From Streptomyces chartreusis NRRL 3882 (GTDB taxonomy: Bacteria; Actinomycetota; Actinomycetes; Streptomycetales; Streptomycetaceae): 64,000 bases of DNA. Positions within the stretch are counted from its first letter, which is position 1. Each line of letters opens with the position of its first letter. The translations under genes and the position numbers were made by a program. The stretch lies in assembly GCF_900236475.1 (NCBI RefSeq), contig NZ_LT963352.1, forward strand, positions 2,108,001-2,172,000, in the 5' to 3' direction. The notes beneath the pieces are model-generated. The model was not told the DNA's origin, searched no databases, and saw only the letters and a list, made by a program, of their open reading frames with translations. This document shows positions 27,460 through 35,258 of the stretch, in pieces.

Positions 27460-28698
27460 CTACTGAAGAATCGCCACGCCCAGGGGATCGAGGACCAGGG
27501 GTTCGCCCTGCTCGACCCGTTTGCCGGCGAGCAGGTCGGTGGCGGTGGTGTGGGCGGTCAGGAGGGCCGGTTCGGGGGCGTGGTTGAGGAGGAAGAGCAG
27601 GCGGGTGCCGTCGGGGGCCACCCGGGTGGCGGTCTCCACGACGGGGTGGTCGGCGTAGGGGCCGAGCAGGTCGTGGCGGGTCAGGATGCGGCGGACGACC
27701 TGGTCGACACCGGGCTGGTCGAGGGCGGTGGCGACGTACCAGCCCTCGCCGTCGCCGAACGGGTGGCGGGTGACGGCGGGGGTGCCCGCGTAGAAGTCGG
27801 TGCCGTAGGTGGCGACCGGTTCGGCGCCGCGCGGCAGCACGATCTCGAAGACGAGCCGTGCCTCCGCCGGCAGTTCGGGGACGGGCTGGATGAAATCCGG
27901 CGGGCGGGCGTCCCATTCGTCCACGCGGATGCCCATGAGGGGGGCGAGCGGGCCGGGGACATCGGTGAGGAAGGCCCGGTCGTGCTCGTCGACGCGGCCG
28001 GAGAGGAAGGTGGTCAGGACCGTGCCGCCGCGTGCGGCCACGTCTTCGAGGCGGGTGGCGAGGTCGCCCTTGACCATGTGGAGGGCGGGGGCGAGCACCA
28101 CGTCGTACGGCGAGAGGTCGGCGGTCTGCCCGATCACGTCCACGTCGGCGCCGGCCTCGCGGGCGGCCCGGTAGTAGGCGTGCACCACGTCCGGGTACTT
28201 GACCAGCCGGGAGGGGCCGTCGGAGATCTCCAGGGCCCACCAGCTGTCCCAGTCGAAGAGGAGGGCGGTGCGGGCCGGGGTGCGGGCGCCGAGCGTCCGG
28301 TCCCCCAGGGCCGCCAGCTCCTGCCCCAGTTCGGCCACTTCGCGGAAGACCCGGGTGTCGTCGCGGCCGGCGTGGCCGATGACGGCCCCGTGGTACTTCT
28401 CGGTGCGGTTGACCTCGGGGTGCCGCTTGGCGAGCCAGGGCGGGAGGGCTGCGGTGCCGGTGGCCAGGCAGACCTGGCGCCCCTCGGTGGCGGCCCGGTC
28501 CAGGACACCGTCCAGGACCGTGAAGTCGTAGGTGTCCGGGGCGGGTTGGGTGAGGGACCAGGTGAAGACGCCGACGGTGAGGGTGTCGATGCCGGCCCGG
28601 GTGAACAGGCGGTGATCGTCGTCCCGGACGGTCTCGGGCCACTGCTCGGGGTTGTAGTCACCGCCGTACGGGATCTTCGGCGTGCGGGGCGCGGTCAT
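27460..28698 (-). CDS. Internally deleted GH42 beta-galactosidase-like protein, catalytic core missing
   Basis: ATG at 28698 overlaps the upstream stop (ATGA). The 412-residue product begins like a GH42 enzyme (PYGGDYNPEQWPE, GVFTWSLTQP, ATGTAALPPWLAKRHPEV) but at about residue 98 (nt 28400-28410) jumps directly to the end of the barrel domain (EKYHGAVIGHAGRDDTRVFREV). The trimerisation and C-terminal domains follow. Normal GH42 proteins are about 650-690 residues; roughly 260 are missing, including the NNEYG acid/base Glu and the nucleophile Glu. The frame is intact, so the protein may be made, but it cannot be a standard galactosidase. It could be a relic or a binding protein. It ends the transporter operon. 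Confidence 0.85.
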   Translation of the reverse strand: MTAPRTPKIPYGGDYNPEQWPETVRDDDHRLFTRAGIDTLTVGVFTWSLTQPAPDTYDFTVLDGVLDRAATEGRQVCLATGTAALPPWLAKRHPEVNRTEKYHGAVIGHAGRDDTRVFREVAELGQELAALGDRTLGARTPARTALLFDWDSWWALEISDGPSRLVKYPDVVHAYYRAAREAGADVDVIGQTADLSPYDVVLAPALHMVKGDLATRLEDVAARGGTVLTTFLSGRVDEHDRAFLTDVPGPLAPLMGIRVDEWDARPPDFIQPVPELPAEARLVFEIVLPRGAEPVATYGTDFYAGTPAVTRHPFGDGEGWYVATALDQPGVDQVVRRILTRHDLLGPYADHPVVETATRVAPDGTRLLFLLNHAPEPALLTAHTTATDLLAGKRVEQGEPLVLDPLGVAILQ

Positions 28699-29381
28699 GC
28701 CGTGAAGTCCTTCTGGGTCTCGGTGATCACCGTGCGGCTGCCGTGCAGCAGGGACAGCAGCAGCGGGGCGGCCAGCAGGGCGGGCAGGGCCTCGGTCAGC
28801 AGGGCGGTCAGCGCGGCCGCCAGGACGAGCAGGGAGGCCGCGGCGAGGGTGGCGCGGCCGTGCCGGAACAGGAAGTACCCGGCGAGGCGGGCGGTGTCCC
28901 GGGCGCGGAACGCGAACAGCGAGGTGAGGACGAGGGCGTGGGCGCCCCAGAGGAGGGAACCGGCGCCGATCGCCGCGAGCAGCAGCGCCCACCAGCCGGG
29001 CAGGCCGGTGGCGGAGAAGTGCGTGAGGGTGAAGGCGATGACCGTCAGCCAGGCCAGCAGGGGTGCCCACAGTTTCAGCGACGGTACGGCGTTGAGCCGC
29101 CAGCCGCGCGCATAAGTGCGGGCCGGGCGCAGGTCCGTGAGGTCGCGGCTGCGGTGGTGCAGGGCGTACAGCGCGGCGGACAGCGCCGGGCCGAGCGGGA
29201 GGAGGCATACGGCGGCCAGCGGCAGGTTGGCGGGGTCGGGGGCGAGGAGGAGCAGGCCGGCGAGGCCCGGTGCGGCGGCGAGGAGCAGCAGCGCCTCCAC
29301 CGCGACCAGGGTGTGGATCAGGCCCGCGGCACGGGAGAGGACTCCGGTGCCGAAGTCGGCCGCGCGTACGCCGCCGCTCAC
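28695..29381 (-). CDS. YesL-like (DUF624) membrane protein
   Basis: GTG at 29381 overlaps the binding-protein stop and has AAGGAG 5 bases upstream. The 228-residue protein has about six hydrophobic segments and the layout of the YesL/DUF624 family (early LPLGPALSAALYALHH, Arg-rich cytosolic turns, second half rich in Leu/Ala). YesL-type genes sit in many LplABC-type oligosaccharide transporter operons in Gram-positive bacteria, but their role is not established. The position between the binding protein and the glycosidase gene fits that pattern. Confidence 0.7.
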   Translation of the reverse strand: MSGGVRAADFGTGVLSRAAGLIHTLVAVEALLLLAAAPGLAGLLLLAPDPANLPLAAVCLLPLGPALSAALYALHHRSRDLTDLRPARTYARGWRLNAVPSLKLWAPLLAWLTVIAFTLTHFSATGLPGWWALLLAAIGAGSLLWGAHALVLTSLFAFRARDTARLAGYFLFRHGRATLAAASLLVLAAALTALLTEALPALLAAPLLLSLLHGSRTVITETQKDFTA

Positions 29382-31033
29382 CCGTTCTCCTTCTTGTACC
29401 GCTCGTACGCCTTGTTGTGGAGGTCGACGAACCGCTGCATGTTCTTCGCCTTCAACTCGGCGAGGTAGGCGTCCCATTCGGACAGCGGACGCTTGCCGAG
29501 GACGAACTTGAGGGTGTTCTGGGTGACGTGGTCCCTCAGCGGTGTCTCCCACAGGGAGGCCTGTTCCTGCTCGAAGGACTGCAGCGGGTGGGCCGGGGCG
29601 ATGGGCGTCTGTGCGCGCTGGGCCATGGCGTCCTGGAACTTCTTCTCGTCCGGGCTGAACATGGAGGAGACGAGTTCCCAGCTGCCGCCGTAGGCGAAGA
29701 CGCCGTTGTAGAAGCCGTAGTCCTTCTGCATGTCCTTGGGGGCGTCCGGGTCGGAACCCATGAGGCTGATGCCGGGCTTCGGCTTGTACCGGCCCGCGGA
29801 GCGGGTGTAGGTGACACCCTCGACGCCCCACCGCGCGAACCGCTGGCCCTCGTCGGAGTACCAGAGCCAGTCCACGAACTGCAGCATCGCGACGAAGCTG
29901 TCGCTCTTGAGGGCCTTGCTGGAGATCATGACGCCGTTCTCCAGCCGGGCGCCGCCCAGCACCACGGGACCGGCGGGCCCCAGCGGCACCGGGATCATCT
30001 CGATCTCCGCGCCCTTGACCTGCTTTCGCAGGTTGTACCGGTATTCCTGCACCAGCGCCTGCGGGTTGGCGCTGATCGCGAACGACTTCTCGCCCAGCAG
30101 CTTCTGCGCGGCCTCGTCGTCGGTCTGGGTGAAGCTCTCCGGGTCCACCAGCTTCTCGGCGACCAGCTTCCGCACGTACTCGATCATCTGCCGGAAGGTG
30201 TCCGTCGCTCCGGTGAAGACGAACTTCCGCGCGTTCGGGTCCCAGCTGATGTTGTCGTACGTCCATCCGGCCCGCACGCCGTACGCCTGGCCGAGGTAGC
30301 TGAAGAGGGCGGCGGCAGGATAGGGCGTGTTCTTGCTCCAGCGGTCGGAGAACGGGTAGCGGTCCGGGTACTCCTCCTTGATCGCCTTGAAGACCTCGTA
30401 CACCTCGTCCCAGGTGCCGGGACGGCTCAGACCGAGCCGGTCGAGGACGTCCGTGCGCAGCGCCAGCGAGTAGCCCGATCTGACCTTCTCGTGCAGGCCG
30501 GGCAGCAGGTAGAACTTGCCGTCGGACTGGCGGATGGAGTCGATCTCCGGCTCCAGCTTCCAGCGCCTGACCTTGTCCTGGAAGTTGGGCATCAGGTGCA
30601 CGTAGTCGCTGACCGGGAGGATCGCGCCCGACGACACGAAGGCGACCTCCGAGGGGTGGTACGTCTTGGGGATCAGGAACGGGGCGTCGCCCGAGCCGAT
30701 GAGGACGCTGCGCTTCTTCTCGTAGTCGACCAGGGGAACGGCGACGGGCTCGAAGGTGACGCCGGTGCGCTTGGTGAGCTCCTTCCAGAACAGCCAGCCG
30801 TTCTTCATCGGGTAGACCGGGTTGTCGTTGTGCAGGACCGAGAAGGACAGCGGCTTGGTCGCCTTGAACTGCTGGCCGACGCGGTACTCCTTCATCGCGC
30901 CGTCCCTCTTCTTCGACAGGTCCTTGGAGTCCCCGCCGTCGTCGCCGCTGCCGCAGCCGGTGAGGGTGGCCAGGCCGATGAAACCGGCGGCGGCGAGGAC
31001 CTGACGCCGCGACAGCTGTCCTGCGTTCTTCAC
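29378..31033 (-). CDS. Extracellular oligosaccharide-binding lipoprotein (LplA/LipO-like)
   Basis: GTG at 31033 follows AAGGAG. The 551-residue precursor has a twin-arginine-like motif (SRRQVLAAAG) and lipobox (LTGC), so Tat-dependent lipoprotein export is likely. The long CUT1-type binding fold (SVLHNDNPVYPMKNGW, FVDWLWYSDEGQRFARWG, YGFYNGVFAYGG) matches the LipO group that works with LplB and LplC permeases. In Bacillus and Geobacillus relatives these systems carry aldouronates or complex oligosaccharides. Linkage to GH67 and an acetylxylan esterase suggests glucuronoxylan fragments here. Confidence 0.85.
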   Translation of the reverse strand: MKNAGQLSRRQVLAAAGFIGLATLTGCGSGDDGGDSKDLSKKRDGAMKEYRVGQQFKATKPLSFSVLHNDNPVYPMKNGWLFWKELTKRTGVTFEPVAVPLVDYEKKRSVLIGSGDAPFLIPKTYHPSEVAFVSSGAILPVSDYVHLMPNFQDKVRRWKLEPEIDSIRQSDGKFYLLPGLHEKVRSGYSLALRTDVLDRLGLSRPGTWDEVYEVFKAIKEEYPDRYPFSDRWSKNTPYPAAALFSYLGQAYGVRAGWTYDNISWDPNARKFVFTGATDTFRQMIEYVRKLVAEKLVDPESFTQTDDEAAQKLLGEKSFAISANPQALVQEYRYNLRKQVKGAEIEMIPVPLGPAGPVVLGGARLENGVMISSKALKSDSFVAMLQFVDWLWYSDEGQRFARWGVEGVTYTRSAGRYKPKPGISLMGSDPDAPKDMQKDYGFYNGVFAYGGSWELVSSMFSPDEKKFQDAMAQRAQTPIAPAHPLQSFEQEQASLWETPLRDHVTQNTLKFVLGKRPLSEWDAYLAELKAKNMQRFVDLHNKAYERYKKENG

Positions 31034-31047
31034 GGTTGCTCCTTCGG

Positions 31048-31917
31048 TTAGCCCTTGACCGCGCCGAGCATCACGCCCGAGACGAAGTAGCGCTGGACGA
31101 ACGGATAGACACAGAGGATGGGCAGCGAGGTCAGCACGATCGTGACCGCCTGGATGTTCGCGCCCACCTGGCTGAGCTGTGCGTCGGCGGCACCGGCGTT
31201 GCCGCCCGTGGTGGCGCCGGAGATGAGGTTGCGCAGATAGACGGTGACCGGCATCAGCTCGGACTTGTCCATGTACAGGAAGGCGCTGAACCAGGAGTTC
31301 CAGAAGGACACCGAGTAGAACAGCACCATCGTCGCGACGACCGCCTTCGACAGGGGCAGCACGATCCGCAGCAGGATGCCGTACGTACTCAGGCCGTCGA
31401 TCTGCGCGGCCTCCTCCAGTTCGGTCGGCAGGCTCTCGAAGAAGGCCTTCATCACCAGCAGGTTGAACACACTGATCGCGTTGGGGAGCGCGATGGCCCA
31501 GACGCTGTTCTTCAGGCCGAGGCTGGTGACCAGGACGTAGTTGGGGATCAGGCCGCCGGTGAAGAACATGGTGAACACGGCGACACCGACCAGTACGCCG
31601 CGTCCCTTGAGGTGCTTCTTCGACAGGACGTAGGCGTAACACGTGGTCAGGACCATGGCGACGGCGGTCGCGACCACGGTGTACAGCACGGTGTTGCCGT
31701 AGTTCCGCCAGAACATGGAGTCCTGGAACACGATCCTGTACGTGGTGAGGTTGAACCCCTCGGGCCACAGCGTCACTTCACCGGCCCGGATCTGCCGCTC
31801 CGAACTGAACGAGCGGGCGATGATGTTGGCGAACGGGTACAGGGTGACGATCACGACCAGGGTGAGGATGACGCCGTTGACGCCCTGGAAGACCCGGTAG
31901 GAACGACTCGGCTTCAC
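31048..31917 (-). CDS. ABC oligosaccharide permease, LplC/YtcP-like
   Basis: GTG at 31917 overlaps the stop of the first permease (GTGA); a GTG one codon earlier is equally possible. The 289-residue protein has six membrane segments, SFSSERQIRAGEVTLWPEGF near the first loop and the EAA motif EEAAQIDGLSTYGILLRIVLP. It ends in PFVQRYFVSGVMLGAVKG, the typical C-terminus of LplC-type permeases. It pairs with the LplB-like protein. No ATPase is encoded nearby, so a shared one is needed. Confidence 0.88.
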   Translation of the reverse strand: MKPSRSYRVFQGVNGVILTLVVIVTLYPFANIIARSFSSERQIRAGEVTLWPEGFNLTTYRIVFQDSMFWRNYGNTVLYTVVATAVAMVLTTCYAYVLSKKHLKGRGVLVGVAVFTMFFTGGLIPNYVLVTSLGLKNSVWAIALPNAISVFNLLVMKAFFESLPTELEEAAQIDGLSTYGILLRIVLPLSKAVVATMVLFYSVSFWNSWFSAFLYMDKSELMPVTVYLRNLISGATTGGNAGAADAQLSQVGANIQAVTIVLTSLPILCVYPFVQRYFVSGVMLGAVKG

Positions 31918-32906
31918 CACAGGCTCGTCCCCACTGTGCGGCGCGAGAGCTGGTTGGCGGACGTGATGAGGACCAGGCCGATGATCGCCTCGAACAGTCC
32001 GATGGCGGCGGCGTAGCTGAAGCTGTTGGACTCCACGCCGGACCGGTAGACGTACGTCGAGATCACGTCGGCGGTCGGATACGTCAGCGGGTTGTACAGC
32101 AGCAGGACCTTCTCGAAGCCGACCGCCATGAACGTGCCGATGTTGAGGATCAGCAGCGTCACCATGGTGGGCCGGATGCCGGGCAGGGTGACGTGCCAGA
32201 TCTGCTGCCAGCGGTTGGCGCCGTCGATCCGGGCCGCCTCGTACAGGTCCTCGTCGATCGTGGTGAGCGCGGCGAGGTAGAGGATCGTGCCCCAGCCGGC
32301 GGTCTGCCAGATCTCCGAGCCGACGTAGATCGTGCGGAACCACCCCGGCTCCTGGATGAAGCGGATCGGTTCGTGGCCGAACCAGCCGAGAAGGTGGTTG
32401 ACCGGACCGTCGCCGGCCAGCATCTGCATGGTGATGCCCGCGACGATCACGATCGACAGGAAGTGCGGAAGGTAGGACACCGACTGCACGAACCGCTTCA
32501 GGGAGCGCCGGCGGACCTCGTTGAGCAGCAGCGCCAGCACGATCGGGACCGGGAAGCAGAACAGCAGCGTGAGCCCGCCGATCCACAGGGTGTTGCGGAA
32601 CACCTGCCAGAAGGTGGGGTCGTCGAGGAACATCTGCACATAGCGCAGCCCCACCCACTCCTCGCCGAAGAGCGACCCGCCCGGCTCGAAACGCCGGAAG
32701 GCGATGACGTTGCCGATCATCGGCAGATAGCGGAAGACCAGGAAGAACAGCAGCGGCAGGACCGCCAGCGAGTACAACTGCCAGTCGCGGCGCAGCGCCC
32801 GCCGCCAGCCGGTCCGGGCGGGGTCCCGCTTGCCGCGCCGGGGTGCGGCTCCGGCCGGAGGCGGGTCCTCGGTGCCCGGCGGGGCCGATGTGGTGGACGT
32901 GCTCAT
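31914..32906 (-). CDS. ABC oligosaccharide permease, LplB-like
   Basis: ATG at 32906 has GGGAGG 8 bases upstream. The 330-residue protein has a Pro/Ala/Arg-rich cytosolic N-terminus (about 45 residues), six membrane segments, VLPLLFFLVFRYLPMIGNVIAF (LplB signature, given as two parts: VLPLLFFLVFRYLP and MIGNVIAF) and the EAA motif YEAARIDGANRWQQIWHVTLP. It is the first gene of a five-gene minus-strand operon (permease, permease, binding protein, YesL-like, GH42 remnant). The CGAAACTTTCG box lies about 35 bases before its start. Confidence 0.88.
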   Translation of the reverse strand: MSTSTTSAPPGTEDPPPAGAAPRRGKRDPARTGWRRALRRDWQLYSLAVLPLLFFLVFRYLPMIGNVIAFRRFEPGGSLFGEEWVGLRYVQMFLDDPTFWQVFRNTLWIGGLTLLFCFPVPIVLALLLNEVRRRSLKRFVQSVSYLPHFLSIVIVAGITMQMLAGDGPVNHLLGWFGHEPIRFIQEPGWFRTIYVGSEIWQTAGWGTILYLAALTTIDEDLYEAARIDGANRWQQIWHVTLPGIRPTMVTLLILNIGTFMAVGFEKVLLLYNPLTYPTADVISTYVYRSGVESNSFSYAAAIGLFEAIIGLVLITSANQLSRRTVGTSLW

Positions 32907-32940
32907 TGCTCGGGCCTCCCGTGGGCATGGGACGCGGAAC

Positions 32941-32951
32941 CGAAACTTTCG
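32941..32951. promoter_or_regulatory. CGAAACTTTCG xylan-regulon-type operator
   Basis: An odd palindrome CGAAA-C-TTTCG. Boxes of the form CGAAANTTTCG are, to my knowledge, the operators of LacI-type xylanase and xylosidase regulators (BxlR/XlnR) in Streptomyces. It lies 35 bases before the LplB-like gene. Confidence 0.6.
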
Positions 32952-32956
32952 AGCTC

Positions 32957-32966
32957 TTACCGGTAA
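32957..32966. promoter_or_regulatory. Palindrome TTACCGGTAA
   Basis: A perfect 10-bp palindrome 6 bases from the CGAAACTTTCG box, in the divergent region between the transporter operon and the esterase gene. Regulator unknown. A CCTGGG-N5-CCCAGG inverted repeat lies at 33059-33075, nearer the esterase gene. Confidence 0.4.
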
Positions 32967-33136
32967 CTTCGCGGCAACTTAAGGGCAGCAGAAAGCGCTG
33001 TCAATGGGTGCAGCGGCAGTCGGCTGGGGCGTCTGTGCCGCGTTGGAATCGCGTCGAGCCTGGGTAGACCCCAGGGACCTGCCCCGTCGTCCATCGCAAG
33101 TTTCTGGATGACCACCGACTCCTGCGAGGTGCCGCC

Positions 33137-34171
33137 GTGCCCGCGTTCGACCTGCCGCTGACGGAACTGGAGCGCCATCGCCCGGACGTCGGGGAGCCCG
33201 CCGACTTCGACGCGTTCTGGCGGCGCACCCTGAAGGAGTCCGGCCAGGCGGACCCGCTGGTGTCGGTGCGGCCGGTGGAGACGGGGCTCCGGCTGATCCG
33301 GACCTGGGACGTGACGTTCCGGGGTTTCGCCGGCGACCCGGTGCGCGCCTGGTTCAGCAGGCCCGCCGGGGTGGACGAACCCCTGCCCGCCGTCGTGGAG
33401 TTCGCCGGGTACGGACGCGGCCGGGGCCTCCCCCACGAACGCCTCACCTGGGTCAACGCCGGGTACGCGCACCTGCTCATGGACAACCGCGGCCAGGGCG
33501 ACGCGTACGGATGCGGCGGTGACACACCCGATCCGCACGCCACCGCTCCGGGCGGGCCCGGCCCGGCGGTACGGGGCCTGCTCTCACCCGAGGACTACCA
33601 CTACCGCCGTCTGATCACGGACGCGGTCCGCGCCGTCACGGCGGTACGGGAGCTGCCCGGCGTCGACCCCGCACGGACCGTGGCCGTGGGCAACAGCCAG
33701 GGCGGCGGGCTGGCTCTGGCCGTCGCGGGGCTCGTCCCCGGCCTGGCGGCCCTGCTCGTCACCGCCCCGCTGCTGTGCGGCATCCGCCGCGCGCTCGACC
33801 TCACGGACGCGGGGCCCTACGGGGAGATCGCCGGCTATCTCTCCGTCCACCGGGGCGCCGAACACGACGCCTACCGCACCCTCTCCTACGTCGAGGGCGT
33901 CTCCTTCGCCCGTCGCGCACAGGCTCCGGCTCACTTCGGCGTGGGGCTGCGGGACACGGTGTGTCCGCCGAGCGGGGCGTACGCCGCGTTCAACCGCTAC
34001 GCCGAACTGACCGGCACCGAGGCGCGCAAGGAGATCCACGCCTATCCGTTCAACGGACACGAGGGCGGCGACGCGGTGCAGGTGCGTCGTCAACTGGCCT
34101 GGTTGCGAGAGGTGTTGGACGGCCGGTCCGGTGACCGCACGGATTCCCGCGCACCGTCCGGGGCACGTTGA
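33137..34171 (+). CDS. Acetylxylan esterase (CE7/AXE1 family)
   Basis: GTG at 33137 has GAGG 7 bases upstream. The 344-residue protein has no signal peptide. Family markers are DNRGQGDAYG (the RGQ motif), GNSQGGG with the nucleophile Ser, VGLRDTVCPPSG with the Asp and FNGHEGG with the catalytic His-Glu. CE7 enzymes deacetylate imported xylo-oligosaccharides in the cytosol (and cephalosporin C in vitro). It is divergent from the LplABC-type operon and near GH67, consistent with a xylan-fragment pathway. Confidence 0.9.
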   Translation: MPAFDLPLTELERHRPDVGEPADFDAFWRRTLKESGQADPLVSVRPVETGLRLIRTWDVTFRGFAGDPVRAWFSRPAGVDEPLPAVVEFAGYGRGRGLPHERLTWVNAGYAHLLMDNRGQGDAYGCGGDTPDPHATAPGGPGPAVRGLLSPEDYHYRRLITDAVRAVTAVRELPGVDPARTVAVGNSQGGGLALAVAGLVPGLAALLVTAPLLCGIRRALDLTDAGPYGEIAGYLSVHRGAEHDAYRTLSYVEGVSFARRAQAPAHFGVGLRDTVCPPSGAYAAFNRYAELTGTEARKEIHAYPFNGHEGGDAVQVRRQLAWLREVLDGRSGDRTDSRAPSGAR

Positions 34172-34239
34172 CCTGAAGTCCGGTCGAGGTCCTAGCGTCG
34201 GCTCACATCGATCAACGACCTGCGACAGGAGCAGACCTC

Positions 34240-35073
34240 ATGATCCTCGTGACCGGTGCCACCGGAAACATCGGAAGCAACCTGGTGAAGGAACTCCGGG
34301 CGCAGGGCGCCGGTCCGCTCAGGGGGCTGACGCGTGACGCCGCAGGGGCCGCGTTTCCGCCGGATGTCGAGGCTGCCGAGGGTGACCTGACGCGACCGGA
34401 CTCGCTCAAGTCCGCTCTCGCCGGGGCCCGTTCGCTCTTCCTGGTGTCACGGATGGGCCCGGACGCACGGATCCTGGAGGCCGCCGGGGAGGCCGGCGTC
34501 GAGCATGTGGTGCTGGTGTCGTCCATCACCGTCGAGAGCCACCCGCACCTGGGCCCCGCCGCCGAGAACCTGGCCGTCGAGCGGCTGCTCCAGGGCAGCG
34601 GCATGGCATGGACGGTCCTGCGGCCGACGCAGTTCGCCTCGAACGCCCTGTGGTGGGCGGACGCGATTCGCGCGGGCCGGCCGGTCCGTGTCCCCTACGC
34701 GGACATCGGTCTGCCCACCATCCACCCCGCGGACATCGCGTCGGTGGCGTGCGCCGCACTGACGGGGACCGGCCATCGGGGACAGACCTACGCGCTGACC
34801 GGCCCGGAGCGCATCACTCCACGGCAACAGCTCGCGGCCATCGCCCGGGCGGTCGGACGGGACGTGCCGTGCACCGAGATCAGCCGCGCGGAAGCCCACC
34901 GCGACATGGCGGCCTTCCTGGGCGACGAGGCCGCGACGGCGGTCCTCGACATCACGGGCGGCGACCTCAACGAGGAACTGCTCGGCGTGCGCGACACCGT
35001 CACGCGGGTCACCGGCGCGCCGGCCAGGACATTCGGGCAGTGGGCCGCCGAGAACGCCGGCTCCTTCCGCTGA
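34240..35073 (+). CDS. NmrA-like NAD(P)-binding oxidoreductase
   Basis: ATG at 34240 follows AGGAG by 8 bases. The 277-residue protein starts with the Rossmann motif ILVTGATGNIGSNLV and has VVLVSSITVES, LRPTQFASNALWWAD and YALTGPERITPRQQL, as in NmrA/quinone-oxidoreductase-like atypical SDR proteins. The usual YxxxK catalytic pair is not evident, so it may act as a redox sensor or a reductase with another substrate. A second protein of the same group lies at 50231-51088. It shows no clear functional link to its neighbours. Confidence 0.75.
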   Translation: MILVTGATGNIGSNLVKELRAQGAGPLRGLTRDAAGAAFPPDVEAAEGDLTRPDSLKSALAGARSLFLVSRMGPDARILEAAGEAGVEHVVLVSSITVESHPHLGPAAENLAVERLLQGSGMAWTVLRPTQFASNALWWADAIRAGRPVRVPYADIGLPTIHPADIASVACAALTGTGHRGQTYALTGPERITPRQQLAAIARAVGRDVPCTEISRAEAHRDMAAFLGDEAATAVLDITGGDLNEELLGVRDTVTRVTGAPARTFGQWAAENAGSFR

Positions 35074-35103
35074 CATCCCGACCGGCCCCCGCCGCCGGAG
35101 CCG

Positions 35104-35132
35104 TAGACAACTGCGCCGCCCGGCGCTAACTT
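35104..35132 (+). promoter_or_regulatory. Predicted promoter of the LPMO gene
   Basis: TAGACA (35104-35109) and TAACTT (35127-35132) are separated by 17 bases, as for a vegetative sigma-70-type promoter. The start point would fall near 35139, just before the CebR box. Confidence 0.5.
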
Positions 35133-35146
35133 CCGCAACAGCGGGG

Positions 35147-35160
35147 TGGGAGCGCTCCCA
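35147..35160. promoter_or_regulatory. Perfect CebR box
   Basis: TGGGAGCGCTCCCA is identical to the CebR operator consensus, the LacI-family repressor released by cello-oligosaccharides. It lies about 100 bases before the LPMO start and immediately downstream of the predicted promoter. Confidence 0.9.
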
Positions 35161-35258
35161 TGACGGTGGACCGGAACCCGCCCTCGAGTCGCCCCCACCC
35201 CGCGCATCCGCGCACACGCATCCACAGGCCCGTACCTCAAGGAACGGACGATGCTGTC

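Noticed and set aside
35160..35258. ATG at 35160 as start of the LPMO
   Set aside because: It overlaps the last base of the CebR box, would add a polar 33-residue stretch before the signal peptide and has no ribosome site.
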